Translations under genes and position numbers: made by a program
In this document: positions 8,158 to 17,685 of the stretch, in pieces
Layout: each line of letters begins with the position of its first letter
Numbering within the stretch: position 1 is the first letter of the stretch
Notes under the pieces: model-generated
Told to the model about the DNA's origin: nothing
Database searches by the model: none
What the model saw: the letters and a program-made list of their open reading frames with translations, nothing else
DNA from: Sutcliffiella sp. FSL R7-0096
GTDB taxonomy: Bacteria > Bacillota > Bacilli > Bacillales > Bacillaceae_I
Direction of reading: 5' to 3'
Length of the DNA: 64,000 bases
NCBI RefSeq assembly: GCF_038595065.1
Contig: NZ_CP152003.1
Span: forward strand, 3,452,001-3,516,000

Positions 8158-9914
8158 TCTTTACCCCCTTTTTTCTTAGAGTAGTCACGCTTACGCGGCG
8201 GAATCAAGCTTACATCTACCTCTTCATAATGGAACTCTGGGGCAGATTTAGGACCTGTGAATTTCGCCATTGTTGTTTTTAAGAACTCCTCATCGTTACG
8301 CTCTGGGAAGTCCGGTTTATAATGAGCTCCACGGCTCTCATTACGATTGTATGCACCAATGGTGATAACACGTGCTAATTGAAGCATGTGCTGTAGCTGA
8401 CGAGTGAACGCCGCTCCTTGGTTGCTCCATTTCGCTGTATCGTGGATGTTGATATTATCATAGCGCTCAAGAAGCTCTTGGATTTTCTCATCCGTTTGCT
8501 TCAGCTTGTCGTTGTAACGTACAACTGTTACGTTGTCTGTCATCCACTCCCCAAGCTCTTTATGAAGCACATAAGCATTCTCTGTACCATTCATTGTCAT
8601 GATCTTGTTCCACTTTGCTTCTTCTTCTTTTACATAGCGATCGAAAAGGGAGGAAGAAAGGGAATCTGTGGATTTCTCCAATCCGTTCATGTATTCTACC
8701 GCTTTTGGACCAGCTACCATACCACCATAGATTGCAGAAAGTAAGGAGTTCGCTCCAAGACGGTTTGCACCATGCTGGGAATAATCACATTCACCTGCAG
8801 CAAATAGTCCAGGGATGTTTGTCATTTGGTCATAATCTACCCAGATTCCACCCATGGAATAGTGAACAGCAGGGAAAATTTTCATTGGTACTTTACGCGG
8901 ATCGTCACCCATGAATTTTTCATAGATTTCAATGATACCGCCAAGTTTGATATCCAATTCTTTCGGATCCTTATGGGAAAGATCCAGGTATACCATGTTT
9001 TCACCGTTAACACCAAGCTTCTGGTTTACACACACATCGAAGATTTCACGTGTCGCGATGTCACGTGGCACAAGGTTACCGTAAGCAGGATATTTTTCCT
9101 CCAGGAAGTACCAAGGCTTACCATCTTTGTAAGTCCAAACACGTCCACCTTCTCCACGAGCCGACTCACTCATCAGACGAAGCTTGTCATCTCCAGGAAT
9201 GGCTGTCGGATGAATCTGGATGAACTCACCGTTCGCATAATAAGCACCTTGCTGATACACGATGGAAGCAGCAGAACCTGTATTGATAACAGAGTTTGTG
9301 GATTTCCCGAAGATGATACCAGGTCCACCGGTTGCCATAATTACAGCATCTGCAGGGAATGATACGATCTCCATGCTTGTAAGGTTTTGTGCGACAACTC
9401 CGCGGCAAACGCCATCGTCATCGATAACAGAACCCAAGAACTCCCAGCCTTCATATTTTGTTACAAGACCGGATACTTCGTGTCGACGAACTTGCTCGTC
9501 CAACGCATATAACAGCTGCTGACCTGTTGTTGCACCAGCAAATGCTGTACGGTGATGCTGTGTCCCACCAAAGCGACGGAAGTCTAGTAATCCCTCAGGA
9601 GTACGGTTGAACATAACTCCCATACGGTCCAATAGATGGATGATTCCTGGTGCCGCTTCACACATCGCTTTTACAGGAGGCTGATTCGCTAGGAAATCTC
9701 CCCCGTATACGGAATCGTCAAAGTGTTCCCAAGGAGAATCCCCTTCTCCTTTAGTGTTAACTGCCCCGTTTATTCCACCCTGGGCACAAACTGAGTGAGA
9801 ACGTTTAACTGGTACTAATGAAAATAGATCAACTGGCACACCGGCTTCAGCGACTTTGATGGTTGCCATCAACCCCGCAAGTCCACCGCCGACCACGATA
9901 ACTTTTTTACTCAT
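8154..9914 (-). CDS. sdhA: Succinate dehydrogenase flavoprotein subunit
   Basis: A 586-residue FAD subunit that oxidises succinate to fumarate. It has the dinucleotide fold GGGLAGLM (9-16), the covalent FAD histidine His40 in RSHSVCAQGGINGA, the substrate-site HPTAIPGDDKLRLMSESARG and the capping-domain RDIATREIF. Sequence and length fit the menaquinone-reducing enzyme of B. subtilis. It is the middle gene of sdhCAB, 28 bp after sdhC. Confidence 0.97.
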   Translation of the reverse strand: MSKKVIVVGGGLAGLMATIKVAEAGVPVDLFSLVPVKRSHSVCAQGGINGAVNTKGEGDSPWEHFDDSVYGGDFLANQPPVKAMCEAAPGIIHLLDRMGVMFNRTPEGLLDFRRFGGTQHHRTAFAGATTGQQLLYALDEQVRRHEVSGLVTKYEGWEFLGSVIDDDGVCRGVVAQNLTSMEIVSFPADAVIMATGGPGIIFGKSTNSVINTGSAASIVYQQGAYYANGEFIQIHPTAIPGDDKLRLMSESARGEGGRVWTYKDGKPWYFLEEKYPAYGNLVPRDIATREIFDVCVNQKLGVNGENMVYLDLSHKDPKELDIKLGGIIEIYEKFMGDDPRKVPMKIFPAVHYSMGGIWVDYDQMTNIPGLFAAGECDYSQHGANRLGANSLLSAIYGGMVAGPKAVEYMNGLEKSTDSLSSSLFDRYVKEEEAKWNKIMTMNGTENAYVLHKELGEWMTDNVTVVRYNDKLKQTDEKIQELLERYDNINIHDTAKWSNQGAAFTRQLQHMLQLARVITIGAYNRNESRGAHYKPDFPERNDEEFLKTTMAKFTGPKSAPEFHYEEVDVSLIPPRKRDYSKKKGGKE

Positions 9915-9942
9915 ATGTAACTCACTCCTTAATAGTTGCTGA

Positions 9943-10551
9943 TTAGACGAATGCTAGAATTGCACGGACACCTACGAAAGATAATGCAAAGAAAATCCCG
10001 ATTGTTACGTAGGTTGCAATAAGTTGAGAACGAGGAGTTACAGTGATTCCCCAGCTAACACAGAAAGACCATAGGCCATTTGCAAAGTGGAAGATCGTTG
10101 CAATTACACCAACAATGTAGAACCAGAACATAAACGGGCTGGACAGGATGTCTGCCATCATGTTGTAGTTAACGTCCGCTCCAAGTGCTGCTGCGATTCT
10201 CGTTTCCCATACATGCCATACGATAAAAATTAATGTAACGATTCCTGTAAAGCGTTGAAGCATAAACATCCAGTTACGAACAAATCCATATTTGCTTACA
10301 TTGTTTTTTGCTGTAAAAGCAATATATAAGCCATAGATAGCGTGGAATAGGATTGGAAGAAAGATTACAAAAATTTCTAGCGCATAACGAAACGGCAAGC
10401 TCTCCATAAAGTGTGCCGCTTTGTTAAAAGATTCTGGCCCTTTAGTCGCAAAATGGTTGATAACCAAATGCTGAACTAAGAAAAGACCAACAGGAATGAC
10501 TCCTAGTAACGAGTGGAGTCTACGAAGTAAAAATTCACGTTCAGTTGCCAT
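9943..10551 (-). CDS. sdhC: Succinate dehydrogenase cytochrome b558 subunit
   Basis: A 202-residue integral membrane subunit with five hydrophobic helices that binds two hemes and anchors SdhAB. Candidate heme ligands His13 (RRLHSLLG) and His28 (QHLVINHF) are in place, with further histidines in ILFHAIYG and IVWHVWETR. The ATG at 10551 follows GGGGG by 7 bases; a GTG three bases earlier is too close to the SD. First gene of the operon. Confidence 0.95.
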   Translation of the reverse strand: MATEREFLLRRLHSLLGVIPVGLFLVQHLVINHFATKGPESFNKAAHFMESLPFRYALEIFVIFLPILFHAIYGLYIAFTAKNNVSKYGFVRNWMFMLQRFTGIVTLIFIVWHVWETRIAAALGADVNYNMMADILSSPFMFWFYIVGVIATIFHFANGLWSFCVSWGITVTPRSQLIATYVTIGIFFALSFVGVRAILAFV

Positions 10552-10715
10552 CACTTAACCCCCTTTTTCGAATAAGAAAATAGATTAGATGTTTTGTAAG
10601 TTCTGCTTTTCACTATCTATTATAGTAGAAAATCAAGGAACTCCCCATCTCATTTTTGAAACTTTCAATAAAATGAAAGCCTTTGCAGATTTATCGACAA
10701 ATATGTGACATATTT

Positions 10716-10744
10716 ATTTTACTCCCCTATATGTGTAGCGTCAA
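10716..10744 (-). promoter_or_regulatory. SigA-type promoter of sdhCAB
   Basis: Minus strand TTGACG, 17-base spacer, TAAAAT. Transcription from it would give a leader of about 155 nt before sdhC. The leader holds the small stem CTTTCA/TGAAAG near 10651-10670. The rest of the 350-bp gap to yslB shows no gene. Confidence 0.7.
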
Positions 10745-10904
10745 GAAAACGCGAACAAAAATTGAACTTTTAGAAAAACTCTATCCTCCACTGTAATTAT
10801 CAGAAAAATAGAAAAATATTTTCGTAGAATAAAATACTCCATACGTTTCATTTATTTAAGGGCTTGGATGGTATATAATAAAGGTAGAGAAAGAGGGGAA
10901 CTAA

Positions 10905-11336
10905 ATGACAGAATCGAACAACCAACAACAAGTGGTCGACACACAAATCCAAGTCCCTATCTTCGGGTACGAATTGATCCGCGACATGCTCCTGCCTGAC
11001 CTATTGGGAAAGGATCATATTCAGCTCATTTACTGGGCTGGAAAACAGCTTGCACGTAAGTTCACGATTGATACCCAAGAGGAAATTGTCCAGTTCTTTA
11101 AAGAGGCTGGGTGGGGCGAGCTTGAACTGATCGAACAGAGCAAATATGAAGTAAAATACCTCATACGCGGTGAGATGGTTGCGCGCCGCCTTGATTTGAA
11201 CAAGGACGCTACCTTCCAACTTGAAGCAGGTTTCCTCGCTGAGCAGATCCAACGCCAAAAAGGGAAAACCGCAGAGGCGATTGAAGAACAAAAAAAACGA
11301 AAAGAGATTACGATTACAGTACAGTGGGATAGGTAA
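10905..11336 (+). CDS. yslB: YslB family protein (DUF2507)
   Basis: A 143-residue soluble protein of unknown function found next to sdhC in Bacillus relatives. It shows the family blocks VPIFGYELIRDMLLPDLLG (about 18-36), IQLIYWAGKQLARKF and FLAEQIQRQKGKTAEA. There are no membrane segments or catalytic motifs that I recognise. It has its own promoter (TATAAT at 10874) and AGAGGGG SD, is divergent from sdhCAB and is followed by a terminator, so it is monocistronic. Confidence 0.85.
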   Translation: MTESNNQQQVVDTQIQVPIFGYELIRDMLLPDLLGKDHIQLIYWAGKQLARKFTIDTQEEIVQFFKEAGWGELELIEQSKYEVKYLIRGEMVARRLDLNKDATFQLEAGFLAEQIQRQKGKTAEAIEEQKKRKEITITVQWDR

Positions 11337-11487
11337 TGGAGTTCGTTGCTGCCTCCAGGGTGGTTGGCGGACAGCCATGCATAGAGTGAACATGCAGTGG
11401 GTTCTGGGTGGATGGCTTTTGACTACCTTACGGGTGGCAACCTAATGATGTTAGATTTTCCGCTTACTAAATTTGAGATAGGTGATG

Positions 11488-11523
11488 GCCGATTGCCCTT
11501 TGTTGGGGTGGTCGGCTTTTTTT
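11488..11523 (+). terminator. Terminator of yslB
   Basis: GCCGATTGCCC, short loop, GGGGTGGTCGGC, then seven T. It lies 150 bp after the yslB stop. Confidence 0.7.
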
Positions 11524-11585
11524 GGTGGAATTATTGTGGGGGAAGGGGGGACTCGGGAGGGGGATATTGCGGTTTTTTGTCGATC

Positions 11586-11727
11586 GGCTCGTATTTTTTG
11601 TTTAACTGCTCATATATTTGTGTAACAGCTCGTATTTTTGTTTAACGGCTCATATATTTGTGTAACAGCTCGTATTTTTGTTTAACGGCTCATATATTTG
11701 TTTAGCAGCTCGTATTTTCATTAACGG
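11586..11727. repeat. Tandem array of seven 20-bp units
   Basis: Alternating units GCTCGTATTTTTGTTTAACG and GCTCATATATTTGTGTAACA, period 20 (40 for the pair), the outer ones decayed. It lies between the converging ends of yslB and lysC. No spacers, so it is not a CRISPR array, and it carries no open frame that resembles a gene. Confidence 0.9.
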
Positions 11728-11792
11728 AAAGTATTTTGCTTGCTTTGGCTTGTAACGGTTGGTCATTGCACGCGCACACTCTCTACTTAAGC

Positions 11793-11829
11793 AAAAAAAG
11801 CGCCCTCTCAAGTAGGAAAAGGGCACTTT
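11793..11829 (-). terminator. Terminator of lysC
   Basis: Minus strand AAAGTGCCCT, 13-base loop, AGGGCGCTTT and TTTT. It lies 23 bp after the lysC stop. Confidence 0.82.
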
Positions 11830-11851
11830 CGAAATAAAAACTAGTATTCTT

Positions 11852-12355
11852 TTAGCTTAATACTCTCTCAACAGACTCTTCTCCCAGCTTAAATGCCACG
11901 TGAAGCGCCTCTACCGCACGAACCATTTCAGCAACATCGACTACTGTAGAAACCTTGATTTCGGAAGTACTTACCATTTTCACATGGATGCCTTCTGTTG
12001 CAAGGACCTGGAACATTTCTGCTGCCACCCCTGGATTTGATACCATTCCGGAACCGACGATGGATACCTTCGCAAGTCCGCTCTCCTGCTCGATGGCTGT
12101 GAATCCTAAGCGGCTTTGGTGTTGCTCCAACACTTCAATTGTATCTTTCACGTCTACTGTTTTAACAGAGAACGAGATATTTGTAGTATCTTTATCCATG
12201 CTTGTTTGGATGATGATATCCACGTTCAAGCTATGTTGAGCTAAAGTCGTAAAAATGGTCGATAATGTATGTAGCTCATTAGGCAGGCTACAAACGGTAA
12301 TGCGGGTGATTTGATCTTCAAATGCGATTCCTCTTACAACTAGATTTTTTTCCAT
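11852..12355 (-). CDS. lysC: Aspartokinase II beta subunit (internal start within lysC)
   Basis: B. subtilis aspartokinase II is an alpha2beta2 enzyme whose beta chain arises from an in-frame internal start in lysC. The same site exists here: GAGGAGG, eight bases, then ATG at 12355 beginning MEKNLVVRGIAFEDQIT. This gives 167 residues that are almost exactly the two ACT domains. The strong SD inside the coding frame is seen directly; that it is used is inferred from the family. Confidence 0.75.
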   Translation of the reverse strand: MEKNLVVRGIAFEDQITRITVCSLPNELHTLSTIFTTLAQHSLNVDIIIQTSMDKDTTNISFSVKTVDVKDTIEVLEQHQSRLGFTAIEQESGLAKVSIVGSGMVSNPGVAAEMFQVLATEGIHVKMVSTSEIKVSTVVDVAEMVRAVEALHVAFKLGEESVERVLS

Positions 12356-13093
12356 GGATACTTCCTCCTCAATGATCGTTCCTTCTTCCTCTTCCATACT
12401 GGACCGCACAACCAGCTGCACTCCATAATTTTTAGCAAATTCAACCGCACGGGGGTGAAGAACCCCTGCACCTAGATTGGCCAGTTCGAGCATTTCATCA
12501 TATGCGATGGCAGCAAGTTTTCTTGCTCCTTTTACAAACCGCGGGTCTGTGGTGAAGACACCAGTAACATCTGTATAAATGTCACACTTCTCTGCGTTTA
12601 GGGCCGCAGCCAATGCAACCGCAGTAGTGTCCGATCCACCGCGTCCAAGCGTTGTGATTTCATTTGTGGCCGTAATCCCTTGGAATCCTGCAACAATGAC
12701 AATTTTCCCCGCATTTAAGTGACTTTTTAAAAGATCTGTTTCAATATGCGTAATCCTTGCGTTTCCATGGACCGGCTCTGTACGGATTCCCGCTTGCCAG
12801 CCTGTTAGGGAAACCGCTTCATGCCCTCTAACCTGCAAGGCCATGGCAAGTAAAGAGATGGTGATTTGCTCACCAGTTGTCAAAAGCATATCCATATCGC
12901 GCTTGCTAGGATGGGGGTTGATAGCATTCGCTAACGTCAACAGCTCATCTGTTGTTTTTCCCATAGCCGAAACCACTACTACTACTTTATGTCCGTTTTC
13001 CACTTCACTGATGACCCGACTTGCAACGTGCTGAATTCGTTCAACCGAGCCTACTGATGTTCCTCCGAATTTCTGTACAACAATCGTTGACAT
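11852..13093 (-). CDS. lysC: Aspartokinase II (lysine-sensitive)
   Basis: A 413-residue aspartate kinase, the first step to lysine, diaminopimelate, threonine and methionine. It starts MSTIVVQKFGGTSVGSVERI with the ATP/aspartate-binding KFGGTS (8-13). GRGGSDTTAVALAAAL near 155 and two ACT regulatory domains (about 265-400) follow. The ATG at 13093 has AAGGGA nine bases upstream. The frame reads further upstream to 13252, but that part is encoded by a palindromic repeat in the leader and is not protein. The leader carries a lysine riboswitch. Confidence 0.95.
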   Translation of the reverse strand: MSTIVVQKFGGTSVGSVERIQHVASRVISEVENGHKVVVVVSAMGKTTDELLTLANAINPHPSKRDMDMLLTTGEQITISLLAMALQVRGHEAVSLTGWQAGIRTEPVHGNARITHIETDLLKSHLNAGKIVIVAGFQGITATNEITTLGRGGSDTTAVALAAALNAEKCDIYTDVTGVFTTDPRFVKGARKLAAIAYDEMLELANLGAGVLHPRAVEFAKNYGVQLVVRSSMEEEEGTIIEEEVSMEKNLVVRGIAFEDQITRITVCSLPNELHTLSTIFTTLAQHSLNVDIIIQTSMDKDTTNISFSVKTVDVKDTIEVLEQHQSRLGFTAIEQESGLAKVSIVGSGMVSNPGVAAEMFQVLATEGIHVKMVSTSEIKVSTVVDVAEMVRAVEALHVAFKLGEESVERVLS

Positions 13094-13134
13094 GTGCACC
13101 ATTCCCTTTTCATTAGTTAGTTCTGTTAAACGCC

Positions 13135-13260
13135 GCTGTTGATTTCCAATCCGGGCTTCGCTTTCCCAAGGACGCCACTGGAGCCTCCTCGGCAAGCCTG
13201 CGGGTCTCCACCTAGCGCTATCTCCCTCATGAGTCTTCGCCCTGTGCTCCAATCAATAGC
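13135..13260 (+). repeat. GC-rich palindromic repeat, type A copy 2 (in lysC leader)
   Basis: GCTGTTGATT to AATCAATAGC, with inner pairing of TGGAG and CTCCA around GAGCCTCCTC. It lies between the riboswitch terminator and the lysC SD, so it is part of the 5' untranslated RNA in read-through transcripts. Confidence 0.85.
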
Positions 13261-13344
13261 TAAGTTTTTACAGAATTTGTAATTTCATCATAATGTTAGA
13301 TAGCTCTCAGTACGCATTTAGCCAAAGCAGCTTTTTGAGGATAT

Positions 13345-13588
13345 AAAAAAACAGCAATGAGCTAATGTCTCATTGCTGTGATTGGTCAAATAAAGAATCC
13401 GTTCACGCGGTGAGATAGCTCTCCAGGCAGCACAAAGACAACCTGACAGTCCTACATTTCTTAAACGCAGAACCAGTAAAAAAAAGAAAAAGAGACTTTT
13501 TTTTACTTCGGCGATCCTCCCCTTTCCGTAATCATCCCGGAAGCTCTTTCTTCTCCGATTACATACTTTTGAAGTTCGCACCTCTATC
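13345..13588 (-). promoter_or_regulatory. Lysine riboswitch (L box) with terminator, upstream of lysC
   Basis: On the minus strand the aptamer core motifs are present in order: GATAGAGGTGCGAACTTC, GGGGAGGATCGCCGAAG, ACTGTCAGGTTGTC and CTGCCTGGAGAGCTATCTCA. The last pairs back to the first to close P1 (13411-13588). The expression platform ends in a strong terminator ACAGCAATGAG/CTCATTGCTGT plus seven T (13345-13379). When lysine binds, the known mechanism is early termination of lysC. A hairpin (CACTTCA/TGAAGTG, 13591-13610) precedes the aptamer. Confidence 0.93.
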
Positions 13589-13632
13589 ATCACTTCATCG
13601 ATTTGAAGTGGTACATTATGAAATTAATAGTG

Positions 13633-13661
13633 ATTATAACAGACAATAGATTCCGTTACAA
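13633..13661 (-). promoter_or_regulatory. SigA-type promoter of lysC
   Basis: Minus strand TTGTAA, 17-base spacer, TATAAT. It ends just inside the gap after the uvrC stop and would start RNA about 35 nt before the riboswitch. Confidence 0.75.
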
Positions 13662-13664
13662 CAC

Positions 13665-15437
13665 CTATTCACGAAGTTTTTTAAAAATTTCTTCAGCTAT
13701 CGGCTTCGGTATTTTCGCAGCCTGTATTTCTTCCACAGTGGCCTCTTTCATCTTTGCGACAGAACCGAAGTGTTTCATGAGGACCTTTTTCCTTGTAGCC
13801 CCAACCCCTGTAATTTCATCAAGTATGGATTGAAACACACTTTTACTTCTGATCTGCCGGTGGAAGGTAATGGCGAATCGATGGACTTCATCCTGAATAC
13901 GTTGAAGAAGATAGAACTCCTGACTTGTTCTCTCGAGCGGAACAATCATTGCATCCTCCCCAGCGAGGAGGTTACTTGTTCTATGCTTGTCGTCTTTGGC
14001 AAGGCCGACAATCGGAATGAATAAATCCAGTTCATTTTCAAGGACATCCCTTACAGCACTCATATGACCTTTGGCACCATCAATTACAATCAGGTCCGGG
14101 AGTGGTAATGACTCTTTCAAAACTCGTGTATATCTTCTTCGCACTACCTCTCTCATGGATTCATAGTCATCAGGACCTTGGACACTTTTGGTCTTATACT
14201 TGCGATACTCTCTTTTCTCTGGCTTGCCATCAATAAAGACGACCATGGCTGAGACCGGATCAGTGCCTTGGATATTCGAGTTATCAAAGGCTTCAATACG
14301 GTGCGGTGTCATGATGCCAAGGATTTCGCCGAGGTTTTCGACCGCTTTGATGGTTCTGCCCTCATCCCGCTCAATTAAAGAGAATTTTTCTCCAAGTGCA
14401 ACTTTTGCGTTCTTATTGGCGAGATCCACCAACTGCTTCTTTTTTCCCCGTTGCGGCTGAAGCACGTTTGTTTGTAAAAGCTCTTGCGCAACCGGCAGGT
14501 CTATTTGACTTGGAAGCATGACTTCTTTTGGTACAAAATGATTCTGCTTAGAGTAAAACTGACCCAGGAACGTGAGGAAATCTTCTTCCGGCTCATTGTA
14601 GATTGGAAACAAGGACACATCACGCTCGATCAATTTTCCCTGACGGATGAAAAAGACTTGTACGCACATCCACCCCTTGTCATAAGCGTATCCGAATACA
14701 TCCCGGTCAACGAAGTCATTCATTTCCATTTTCTGCTTTTCCATTGTCGCTTCAATATTGATGATTTGATCTCGGAATTCCTGTGCCCGTTCAAATTCCA
14801 GGTTTTCTGAGGCTTTCATCATTTTTTCAGTAAGCTCGGTTTTGACTTCCTTATAGCCACCGTTCAAAAAGCGGACAATCCCATCGACCATTTGCTTGTT
14901 CGTCTCCTCGGATACATGTTCCACACAAGGGGCAAGACATTGTCCCATGTGATAGTAAAGACATACCCTGTCTGGAAGCGTCATGCACTTTCGGAGAGGA
15001 TAGATCCGGTCAAGCAACTTTTTCGTTTCATTAGCAGCTTGAACATTCGGGTAAGGTCCAAAATACTTCCCTTTATCCTTTTGAACTTTTCTGGTGATCA
15101 AAAGACGCGGATGCTTTTCCGCAGTAATTTTAATAAAGGGGTAACGCTTGTCATCTTTTAGCATGACATTGTATTTAGGGTTGTGTTTTTTTATAAGATT
15201 AAGTTCAAGTATCAGTGCTTCAATATTGGATGAAGTCACAATATATTCAAAGTTGACAATTTCATTTACAAGTCGGAGCGTCTTACCATCATGGCTCCCA
15301 GTAAAATACGAGCGAACTCGATTTTTCAGGACCTTCGCCTTTCCGACATAGATAATCGTTCCTTGACGATCTTTCATCAGATAGCATCCTGGTTGGTCAG
15401 GCAAAATGGCGAGCTTTTCTTTTAATGATTCATTCAA
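13665..15437 (-). CDS. uvrC: UvrABC excinuclease subunit C
   Basis: A 590-residue nuclease that makes both incisions in nucleotide excision repair. It has the N-terminal GIY-YIG domain ([20 protein letters not shown], about 15-34, ending near 95), the cysteine cluster region [21 protein letters not shown], a UVR domain near 200-235, the RNase H-like C-terminal nuclease ([10 protein letters not shown] and [10 protein letters not shown]) and terminal HhH repeats. I start it at a TTG (15437) with GGAGG eight bases before, giving [20 protein letters not shown] as in relatives; upstream extension to 15545 lacks homology. Confidence 0.95.
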   Translation of the reverse strand: MNESLKEKLAILPDQPGCYLMKDRQGTIIYVGKAKVLKNRVRSYFTGSHDGKTLRLVNEIVNFEYIVTSSNIEALILELNLIKKHNPKYNVMLKDDKRYPFIKITAEKHPRLLITRKVQKDKGKYFGPYPNVQAANETKKLLDRIYPLRKCMTLPDRVCLYYHMGQCLAPCVEHVSEETNKQMVDGIVRFLNGGYKEVKTELTEKMMKASENLEFERAQEFRDQIINIEATMEKQKMEMNDFVDRDVFGYAYDKGWMCVQVFFIRQGKLIERDVSLFPIYNEPEEDFLTFLGQFYSKQNHFVPKEVMLPSQIDLPVAQELLQTNVLQPQRGKKKQLVDLANKNAKVALGEKFSLIERDEGRTIKAVENLGEILGIMTPHRIEAFDNSNIQGTDPVSAMVVFIDGKPEKREYRKYKTKSVQGPDDYESMREVVRRRYTRVLKESLPLPDLIVIDGAKGHMSAVRDVLENELDLFIPIVGLAKDDKHRTSNLLAGEDAMIVPLERTSQEFYLLQRIQDEVHRFAITFHRQIRSKSVFQSILDEITGVGATRKKVLMKHFGSVAKMKEATVEEIQAAKIPKPIAEEIFKKLRE

Positions 15438-15574
15438 TGATTCTTCCTCCCAACCCAAGATTTTTCGTATATTTCTATTATACCTTGTTTCGTACGTACG
15501 TTCCATTTGAGAGCTTGGGGGATGTTTGTAGATTCGGAGTAGCAAGGGAAAACGAAGTGGAAGATTGATGTGGT

Positions 15575-15730
15575 GAATTACTGATATATCTTGAGAATTA
15601 TTGATATATCCTGAAAATTACTGATATAACTTGAAAATTATTGATATATCTTCAGAATTATTGATATATCTTCAAAATTACTGATATTTTGTATTTTTTT
15701 TGATATATCCTAGATTTTATTGATATAAGT
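15575..15730. repeat. Tandem array of 20-bp TGATATATC units
   Basis: About five good units of TTGATATATCTTGAGAATTA type at exact 20-bp spacing (15580, 15600, 15620, 15640, 15660) and two or three decayed ones. It lies between the trxA terminator and the uvrC start. No spacers and no coding potential. The unit sequence differs from the array at 11.6 kb but the period is the same. Confidence 0.9.
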
Positions 15731-15762
15731 ATTAGCCGAGTACTATTCAAACCTATAGCATG

Positions 15763-15789
15763 CAAAAAACCCGGTCAAAGGACCGGGCT
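15763..15789 (-). terminator. Terminator of trxA
   Basis: Minus strand AAGCCCGGTCC, TTT loop, GACCGGGTTTTTTG. A strong intrinsic terminator shortly after the stop codon. Confidence 0.9.
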
Positions 15790-15802
15790 TCCTCAAAGTG
15801 TA

Positions 15803-16117
15803 TTAAGCGTGCTTGTTTAAAAGTTCAGCCAAAGCTTCTTTCGGTTGGTAACCTACTGCTTTGTCTACTACTTCACCGTTTTTGATAACAAGTAAAGTCG
15901 GGATGCTCATAACGCCGAATTTCCCGGCAGTTTCTTGGTTCTCATCAACATCCACTTTTACGATTTTAACTTTTTCGCCCATGTCTTGATCTAATTCTTC
16001 AAGAACTGGAGCAATCATTTTACAAGGTCCGCACCATGGTGCCCAGAAATCTGCAAGAACTAGACCTTCGCTAGTTTCTTGTGTAAAGTTTTGGTCAGTT
16101 GCATTTGTAATTGCCAT
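15803..16117 (-). CDS. trxA: Thioredoxin
   Basis: A 104-residue cytoplasmic dithiol oxidoreductase. The active site WCGPCK is at residues 28-33 and the cis-proline is in MSIPTLLV near 73. Full length. The SD AGGAGG is clear. The upstream 190 bp carry a likely promoter (TATACT with an upstream TG near 16215) and then a palindromic repeat. Monocistronic by its own terminator. Confidence 0.97.
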   Translation of the reverse strand: MAITNATDQNFTQETSEGLVLADFWAPWCGPCKMIAPVLEELDQDMGEKVKIVKVDVDENQETAGKFGVMSIPTLLVIKNGEVVDKAVGYQPKEALAELLNKHA

Positions 16118-16315
16118 AATAAATTCCTCCTAAGCCTTTTATCTCACAGTTAACAATATATGCTGTTAATGTGTGCTCTGACAGATGGAAAATCTTTCAG
16201 AGTATTACTATAGCTAAAGTATAGCATTTACCATATAGCGTTGCTAATTTTTTGCTTCGTTATAGGTTTACCCGTTTTCGGCCATTTTATTTCATGCTAG
16301 AATTCCTCAAACTCC

Positions 16316-16441
16316 GCTGGTGATTTCCGCACTGGGCTTCGCTTTCCTAGGGGCTGACGAGAGCCCTCCTCGCTTCGCTGTGGGGTCTCCACCTAGCGCT
16401 ACCTCCCTCAGGAGTCTTCGCCCTATGCTCCAATCACCAGC
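16316..16441 (+). repeat. GC-rich palindromic repeat, type A copy 3
   Basis: Ends are GCTGGTGATT and AATCACCAGC. Compared with copy 1, both arms changed together (T:A to G:C at the fifth pair). It lies between the etfA terminator and the trxA promoter. Confidence 0.85.
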
Positions 16442-16465
16442 TAGGTTATCCCTAATCCTTCACAT

Positions 16466-16499
16466 CAAAACAGCCAAGCATCCAAGTGCCTGGCTGTTT
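16466..16499 (-). terminator. Terminator of the fatty-acid/ETF operon
   Basis: Minus strand AAACAGCCAGGCACTTGGATGC, then TTGGCTGTTTTG. The stem is AAACAGCCA/TGGCTGTTT, just after the etfA stop. Confidence 0.75.
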
Positions 16500-16511
16500 C
16501 TCGATTTAATC

Positions 16512-17489
16512 TTAGTTCGTCACCAACAGCTTTTTGAATTCAGCTGTCAACATTGGTACTACTTCGAACAGGTCACCGACGATACCATAGTCAGCTACTT
16601 TGAAAATATTTGCTTCCGGATCTTTATTGATCGCAACGATCACCTTGGAGTTGGACATACCGGCAAGATGCTGGATGGCGCCGGAGATACCGCATGCAAT
16701 GTAAAGATCAGGTGTCACCACTTTTCCTGTTTGACCGATTTGCAAGGAGTAATCACAATAGTCTGCGTCACACGCTCCACGGGAAGCACCTACTGCTGCT
16801 CCAAGTACGTCTGCCAATTCTTTTAATGGTTCGAAACCTTCTGTGGATTTCACTCCACGGCCACCAGCCACAACCACTTTCGCCTCGGAAAGGTCCACTC
16901 CTTCGGTTGCCTTGCGAACCACTTCTTTAATGATAGTGCGAAGGTCCTTCACATCTACATCTAGGGAAGATACGTCACCTGAACGTGCTTCATCTTTATC
17001 TAGGGATGCGATATTGTTCGGACGAATAGTCGCAAAAATAACACCGTCTGTTACGATTTTCTTTTCGAATGCTTTACCGGAGTAGATTGGTCTAGTGAAT
17101 ACTAGGTTTCCACCGACTTCTTCTACTTCTGTTGCATCAGAGATCAATCCGGAATTCAGTTTGGACGCCAGTTTAGGAGATAGATCTTTTCCTAATGCTG
17201 TATGACCAAAAATTATTCCTTCCGGTTTTTCTGAGTCGATAACCGCCATTAACGCTTGGGAGTATCCGTCAGATGTGTACGCTTTCAAATTTGCGTGTTC
17301 TACAGTTACGACGCGGTCTGCACCGTAAGAGATTAATTCTTGTGCAAGAGAACCTACGCTTTCCCCAACTAGTACAGTGACTACTTCGCCACCTTCTGCT
17401 ACTGTTTTTCCTGCTGCAATTGCTTCAAATGATACATTACGCAATGCGGAATCACGCACTTCTGCTAATGTTAATACTTTTCTTGCCAT
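16512..17489 (-). CDS. etfA: Electron transfer flavoprotein alpha subunit
   Basis: A 325-residue FAD-binding subunit that carries electrons from acyl-CoA dehydrogenases towards the quinone pool. The C-terminal FAD domain shows [20 protein letters not shown] (about 206-225), [40 protein letters not shown] and [20 protein letters not shown]. It is last in a run lcfA-fadR-ysiB-etfB-etfA. A palindromic repeat separates it from etfB, but no terminator does. Confidence 0.96.
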   Translation of the reverse strand: MARKVLTLAEVRDSALRNVSFEAIAAGKTVAEGGEVVTVLVGESVGSLAQELISYGADRVVTVEHANLKAYTSDGYSQALMAVIDSEKPEGIIFGHTALGKDLSPKLASKLNSGLISDATEVEEVGGNLVFTRPIYSGKAFEKKIVTDGVIFATIRPNNIASLDKDEARSGDVSSLDVDVKDLRTIIKEVVRKATEGVDLSEAKVVVAGGRGVKSTEGFEPLKELADVLGAAVGASRGACDADYCDYSLQIGQTGKVVTPDLYIACGISGAIQHLAGMSNSKVIVAINKDPEANIFKVADYGIVGDLFEVVPMLTAEFKKLLVTN

Positions 17490-17539
17490 GTTTGTCTCCT
17501 CCTGTCCATATATCTATCTATAAATATCTCGTAAACGAC

Positions 17540-17665
17540 GCTTTTGATTTCCGTAGCTGGCTTCGCTTTCCGCGGGGCTCTTGTGGAGCCTCCTCAGGCC
17601 TCCTGCGGGGTCTCCTCTAAGCGCAACCTCCCGCCGAGTCTATGACATCTGCTTCAATCAAACGC
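17540..17665 (+). repeat. GC-rich palindromic repeat, type A copy 4
   Basis: Ends GCTTTTGATT and AATCAAACGC, nine of ten bases pairing, with the fourth pair changed in concert relative to copy 1. It lies inside the etfB-etfA intergenic gap and is therefore transcribed with the operon. Confidence 0.82.
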
Positions 17666-17685
17666 CTAAATGTTTATAGGACGTA

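Noticed and set aside
11586-11727. Possible CRISPR array
   Set aside because: Units are contiguous with no variable spacers and there are no cas genes in the window.
13094-13252. N-terminal extension of lysC
   Set aside because: Encoded by a palindromic repeat in the leader; the ATG at 13093 has the SD and matches the family.
13318-13593. 91-residue open frame on the minus strand
   Set aside because: It covers the lysine riboswitch and its terminator; the conserved RNA motifs explain the sequence.
15575-15730. Possible CRISPR array or origin iterons
   Set aside because: Contiguous 20-bp units, no spacers; no replication gene nearby and flanked by trxA and uvrC.
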